The notes under the pieces are model-generated. The model was not told the DNA's origin. It worked only from the letters and a program-made list of their open reading frames with translations, and did no database searches. This document shows, piece after piece, positions 6,007 to 8,237 of a stretch of DNA of 8,237 bases (the stretch's first letter is position 1; each line of letters starts with the position of its first letter). A program made the position numbers and the translations under genes. Source of the stretch: Desulfotomaculum sp. (GTDB lineage Bacteria; Bacillota; Desulfotomaculia; Desulfotomaculales; Nap2-2B); NCBI GenBank assembly GCA_003485325.1, contig DMZI01000048.1:1-8237 (forward strand), given 5' to 3'.

Positions 6007-6804
6007 GTGCAGGTTGCGGTCTGTGTGAAGATGGTTCCAGCCCCGGAACAGTGGTCCCAGATAGCTTTTCGCGATGACGGAAGCCTTCAACGCGAGGGTA
6101 TTGAACTGATTATCAACCCTGTGGACAGAAATGCCCTGGAAGAGGCCCTGAAAATAAGGCAGGCCCTGGGCGGTACGGTAACTGTTTTTTCGATGGGGCC
6201 CCCTTCCTGTCTTGAGCGACTGAGGGAGGCCCTGGCCATGGGAGCAGACAGGGCTTTTTTATTGAGCGACCGGAATTTTGCCGGAGCAGATACGCTGGCC
6301 ACTTCAAAGGTGCTGGCTGCGGGGATTAGGAAAGAAATGCCCGGCTTTGATCTGGTTCTTTGCGGCTCTGCAAGCATAGACAGCGGGACTGCCCAGGTTG
6401 GCCCTCAGCTGGCGGCGCATCTTGGAGTTGCGCACCTTACGGACGCCTTTTCAATTAGTGTCGGGGAACAAAATTGTTTTCAGGTCAGGACAGTTGCCAG
6501 CCATGGTTACTTTATAACCAAGCTCAGAAAACCTGCCCTAATATCGGTCACCCGGCAGCTGAATAAGCCGCGCATCCCCACTTTATTTGATATCGTGGCT
6601 TCATGCAATAAAGAGATTATCATTTTGTCATCGGCAGATCTGAACATTCCGAAGTCGGAAAGCGGCCTGGAAGGATCACCCACAAAAGTGCGGGAATTGT
6701 TTTTTCCTCCTGCCAGGCGGCTGGCCAGGATACTTGAGGGCTCCATAGAAGACAGGGTTGAGGAACTGCTCAGACAACCAGGAGTGGCAGGTGTTTTAAA
6801 ATGA
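6007..6804 (+). CDS. etfB: Electron transfer flavoprotein beta subunit
   Basis: A 265-residue EtfB that would pair with EtfA to carry electrons from the acyl-CoA dehydrogenase. Family motifs run in order: VAVCVKMVPAPE (3-14), NPVDRNALEEAL (37-48), MGADRAFLLSDRNFAGADTLATS (78-100), GSASIDSGTAQVGPQLAAHLG (120-140), KPRIPTLFDIVA (187-198) and SPTKVRELFFPP (224-235). The TAQVGP segment resembles clostridial and other anaerobe EtfB proteins more than the mitochondrial type; whether this ETF bifurcates to ferredoxin cannot be decided by eye. The start is GTG, preceded by GGGTGAG (5993-5999) with 7 bases of spacing. The stop overlaps the etfA start by 4 bases (ATGA), indicating translational coupling and equal subunit supply. 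Confidence 0.95.
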   Translation: MQVAVCVKMVPAPEQWSQIAFRDDGSLQREGIELIINPVDRNALEEALKIRQALGGTVTVFSMGPPSCLERLREALAMGADRAFLLSDRNFAGADTLATSKVLAAGIRKEMPGFDLVLCGSASIDSGTAQVGPQLAAHLGVAHLTDAFSISVGEQNCFQVRTVASHGYFITKLRKPALISVTRQLNKPRIPTLFDIVASCNKEIIILSSADLNIPKSESGLEGSPTKVRELFFPPARRLARILEGSIEDRVEELLRQPGVAGVLK

Positions 6805-7802
6805 TCGGGGATATGGAGGAGAAAGAGAATCTTTGGGTTTTTGTTGAACAGTATAAAGGCGAGCCCAAACAAGTCAGTCTGGAACTGATCGCTAAAGCCC
6901 GTATGCTTGCCGGTAAATCCGGCCTGCGTGTTTGTGCGGTTTTAATTGGGGACAATGTGAGGAATATCTCACCGGTATTGATCAATGCCGGCGCAGATAC
7001 CGTGTTCCTTCTGGAAGACCCTCTTTTAAGGCAATACCGAAGCGACTTTTATGCGCCTGTTATCTTAGATCTAATAAGGAAAGGAAAACCCGGAGCGATG
7101 TTTTTCGGAGCGACCCCGGCAGGCCGGGACCTTGCTCCTGCAGTGGCGGCCCTGGCTGGAACAGGGTGTACAGCTGACTGTATAGATCTTGAACTTACTG
7201 AGAGCGGTGCCCTGCTTCAGACGGTTCCTGCGTTTGGCGGGCGCATGATGGCCGTTATAGTTACCCCCGTGCAGCGGCCGCAAATTGCCACTGTGCGCCC
7301 CGGGGTTTTTCAACAAGCCTGGTTCCCGGAACATGACGGCAGGGTAGTAGACATATTGCCCCAATTGCCGCCGGCGAAGTTTGACCTGATCGAATTTGTT
7401 GAAGAAAGTCTTCAGCCTTCGCTTTTACCTTCTGCACGCGTTGTTGTCGCCGGCGGGGCGGGTGTTGATTCCCGGGAAGGGTGGGAACTGCTGCGGGAAT
7501 TGACCGGCATTCTACAGGGAGCGCTGGGTGGAAGCCGGCCGGCGCTGGATAACGGCTGGATTGAGGAAAGCCAGATGATCGGGCACAGCGGCTCAACTAT
7601 CCGTCCCGATCTCTATATCGCAGTCGGTATTTCAGGAGATGTCTTGCATATGGTAGGCGTGCAGGACGCCAAAGTAATCGTTGTCGTAAACAGCGATTCC
7701 CGGGCTCCTATATTCAGCCATTCGGATTATGGGATTGTTGGAGACTACCGTGAGGTAATACCTGTATTGATTAACGCATTGAAAAAGAAACAACGTTCTT
7801 GA
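6801..7802 (+). CDS. etfA: Electron transfer flavoprotein alpha subunit
   Basis: A 333-residue EtfA carrying the FAD-binding C-terminal domain. The N-terminal half has LWVFVEQ (11-17), FFGATPAGRDLAPAVA (101-116) and QIATVRPGVF (161-170). The FAD domain has VVVAGGAGVDS (214-224), GGSRPALDNGW (243-253, Arg246), GHSGSTIRPDLYIAVGISG (261-279) with His283, then APIFSHSDYGIVGD (302-315). Ser263 occupies the Thr position of the usual GQTGK motif, and VPAFGGR (142-148) replaces the usual RPAFGGN. No iron-sulfur cysteine motif is added at the N terminus. The ATG at 6801 overlaps etfB; a second in-frame ATG at 6813 is possible. It is the last gene of the operon, and no clear intrinsic terminator follows. 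Confidence 0.95.
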   Translation: MIGDMEEKENLWVFVEQYKGEPKQVSLELIAKARMLAGKSGLRVCAVLIGDNVRNISPVLINAGADTVFLLEDPLLRQYRSDFYAPVILDLIRKGKPGAMFFGATPAGRDLAPAVAALAGTGCTADCIDLELTESGALLQTVPAFGGRMMAVIVTPVQRPQIATVRPGVFQQAWFPEHDGRVVDILPQLPPAKFDLIEFVEESLQPSLLPSARVVVAGGAGVDSREGWELLRELTGILQGALGGSRPALDNGWIEESQMIGHSGSTIRPDLYIAVGISGDVLHMVGVQDAKVIVVVNSDSRAPIFSHSDYGIVGDYREVIPVLINALKKKQRS

Positions 7803-7884
7803 TCAGGTATTCATCCGCGCTGAAGCGGCACCATTAGAAGGATGAAAATAAGTATTCAGTAAAACCATCAAAGGGTACGGCGTT

Positions 7885-7962
7885 GTTAACAGCGAACGAC
7901 TTGCGAAGCGCCGGTAACAGCAGTCGGCGAAGCGAGGGTAACCGGATAGCGGCGCGAAACCA
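7885..7962 (+). repeat. Three imperfect tandem units with GGTAAC and GCGAAGCG cores
   Basis: GTTAAC (7885), GGTAAC (7913) and GGTAAC (7937) begin three degenerate units of 28, 24 and about 26 bases. GCGAAGCGCCGGTAAC (7903-7918) and GCGAAGCGAGGGTAAC (7927-7942) match at 14 of 16 bases with a 24-bp period. The third unit keeps GCGCGAAACC. The copy number is low and there are no spacers of CRISPR type. The core AAGCGAGGGTAAC (7930-7942) also occurs, with one base fewer and in opposite orientation, at 55-66. A dispersed intergenic repeat family is the simplest reading. Confidence 0.45.
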
Positions 7963-7981
7963 GCGGCACACTGGTAGTTTC

Positions 7982-8013
7982 TTGAAGAGGCTAAATGAGA
8001 TCAGAAGTATAAT
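7982..8013 (+). promoter_or_regulatory. Possible promoter for folD
   Basis: A perfect TATAAT (8008-8013) lies downstream of TTGAAG (7982-7987, 4 of 6). The spacing is 20 bases, longer than the preferred 17, so this is weak. A second candidate is TTGATA (8116-8121, 5 of 6) with GATACT (8137-8142, 4 of 6) at a short 15-base spacing. The first would give a leader of about 145 bases containing the small hairpin at 8102-8118. Confidence 0.25.
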
Positions 8014-8164
8014 GGAAGCTATATTTTTAAAATTTGCCATGCCGCCTTTGCAGCGACGCTAGTCTGGTCCGAAGCAAGCCGTGCTGCTGTTGGTGCTTAA
8101 GCAACGGAGTGAGCGTTGATATTGCCGTGCCTATCGGATACTTATGAAGAAAGAAGAGTTAAAA

Positions 8165-8237
8165 ATGACTGCAAAAATTATTAACGGAACCGAAATGGCC
8201 GGGGCAATAAGCGAAGAGCTTAAGGAGGAAGTTAAGT
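8165..8237 (+). CDS. folD: Probable FolD, methylenetetrahydrofolate dehydrogenase/cyclohydrolase, 5' end only
   Basis: Twenty-four codons are visible before the window ends. The translation begins MTAKIINGTEMAGAISEEL and continues KEEVK, which matches the usual FolD start (M-x-A-x-I-I-x-G-x-x-x-A-x-x-I-x-x-x-L-K). FolD interconverts 5,10-methylene-, methenyl- and 10-formyl-tetrahydrofolate in one-carbon metabolism; in acetogenic or syntrophic Clostridia it also serves the methyl branch of the Wood-Ljungdahl pathway. An in-frame ATG at 8144 would add MKKEELK; 8165 fits the family better, although the purine-rich AAGAAGAG-type site before it is weak. No catalytic residues are visible yet. It is separated from etfA by 362 bases and is probably a separate transcription unit. 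Confidence 0.75.
   Translation, partial: MTAKIINGTEMAGAISEELKEEVK

Larger units (their letters stand above)
7803..8164. other. Gene-free stretch between etfA and folD
   Basis: These 362 bases hold no gene I can support. After etfA, TCATCC (7811-7816) and GGATGA (7840-7845) can pair, with CCGC/GCGG (7815-7818 / 7825-7828) as an alternative, but there is no T-tract, so transcription may not stop here. The middle contains the GCGAAGCG/GGTAAC repeat block. The right part has a perfect TATAAT (8008-8013), a small hairpin CAACG (8102-8106) / CGTTG (8114-8118) next to the palindrome GCTTAAGC (8095-8102), and near-identical 10-mers TTGCCATGCC (8034-8043) and TTGCCGTGCC (8122-8131) placed 88 bp apart. 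Confidence 0.5.

Noticed and set aside
7811..7845. Intrinsic terminator after etfA
   Set aside because: The TCATCC/GGATGA pairing encloses a long loop and is followed by A-rich sequence without a T-tract.
7885..7962. CRISPR array
   Set aside because: The repeats are contiguous, degenerate and only three in number, with no unique spacers and no cas genes.
7834..8040. Minus-strand open frame of 68 codons with a hydrophobic N terminus
   Set aside because: It reads through the GCGAAGCG/GGTAAC repeat block, has only a weak AAAGGCGG-type site before its ATG, and resembles no known protein.
8041..8120. Group II intron or transposon end
   Set aside because: The GC-rich stretch has no recognisable domain V sequence, terminal inverted repeats or transposase fragment.
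8042..8131. Tetrahydrofolate riboswitch before folD
   Set aside because: I could not find the expected GGAGAGUAG and GCGUUAAGUG-like conserved elements; only generic small stems are present.

Overview
The window looks like chromosome from an anaerobic Gram-positive bacterium of the Clostridia, possibly a Peptococcaceae/Desulfotomaculum-Pelotomaculum type. This rests on strong Shine-Dalgarno sites, TTG and GTG starts, AT-rich gaps between moderately GC-rich genes, a UPF0173 hydrolase and clostridial-style ETF subunits. The taxonomic guess is an inference from gene style, not from a marker gene.

Layout. Positions 1-258 hold no convincing gene. They contain a CTCG/CCTCGGG-rich repeat (1-82), a cluster of overlapping inverted repeats (81-150) and a possible decayed coding remnant. 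A UPF0173 metallo-beta-lactamase-fold hydrolase lies on the minus strand (259-954). An AT-rich divergent control region follows (955-1198), with a candidate promoter and a 9-bp inverted repeat that straddles its -10 box. Six plus-strand genes then run as one unit: a hotdog-fold acyl-CoA thioesterase (1199-1642), an AMP-forming acyl-CoA ligase (1693-3444), a FabF-like ketosynthase (3474-4715), an acyl-CoA dehydrogenase (4815-5957), etfB (6007-6804) and etfA (6801-7802). A gap of about 360 bases (7803-8164) carries a second repeat-like block. The window ends 24 codons into a probable folD (8165 onward).

How the genes fit together. The ligase would activate a free carboxylic acid to its CoA thioester and the thioesterase would reverse this. 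The dehydrogenase would oxidise the acyl-CoA and pass electrons to the EtfAB pair encoded just downstream. The unexpected member is a ketosynthase with a complete Cys-His-His/Lys active site, although no acyl carrier protein, ketoreductase, dehydratase or enoyl reductase is encoded here. The cluster could therefore extend or modify one particular acyl group using carrier and reductases from primary fatty acid synthesis, or serve a dedicated lipid or acyl-CoA pathway. The dehydrogenase also has Asp362 where most family members have the catalytic Glu, which suggests a non-standard substrate or mechanism. The substrate and end product cannot be read from the sequence.
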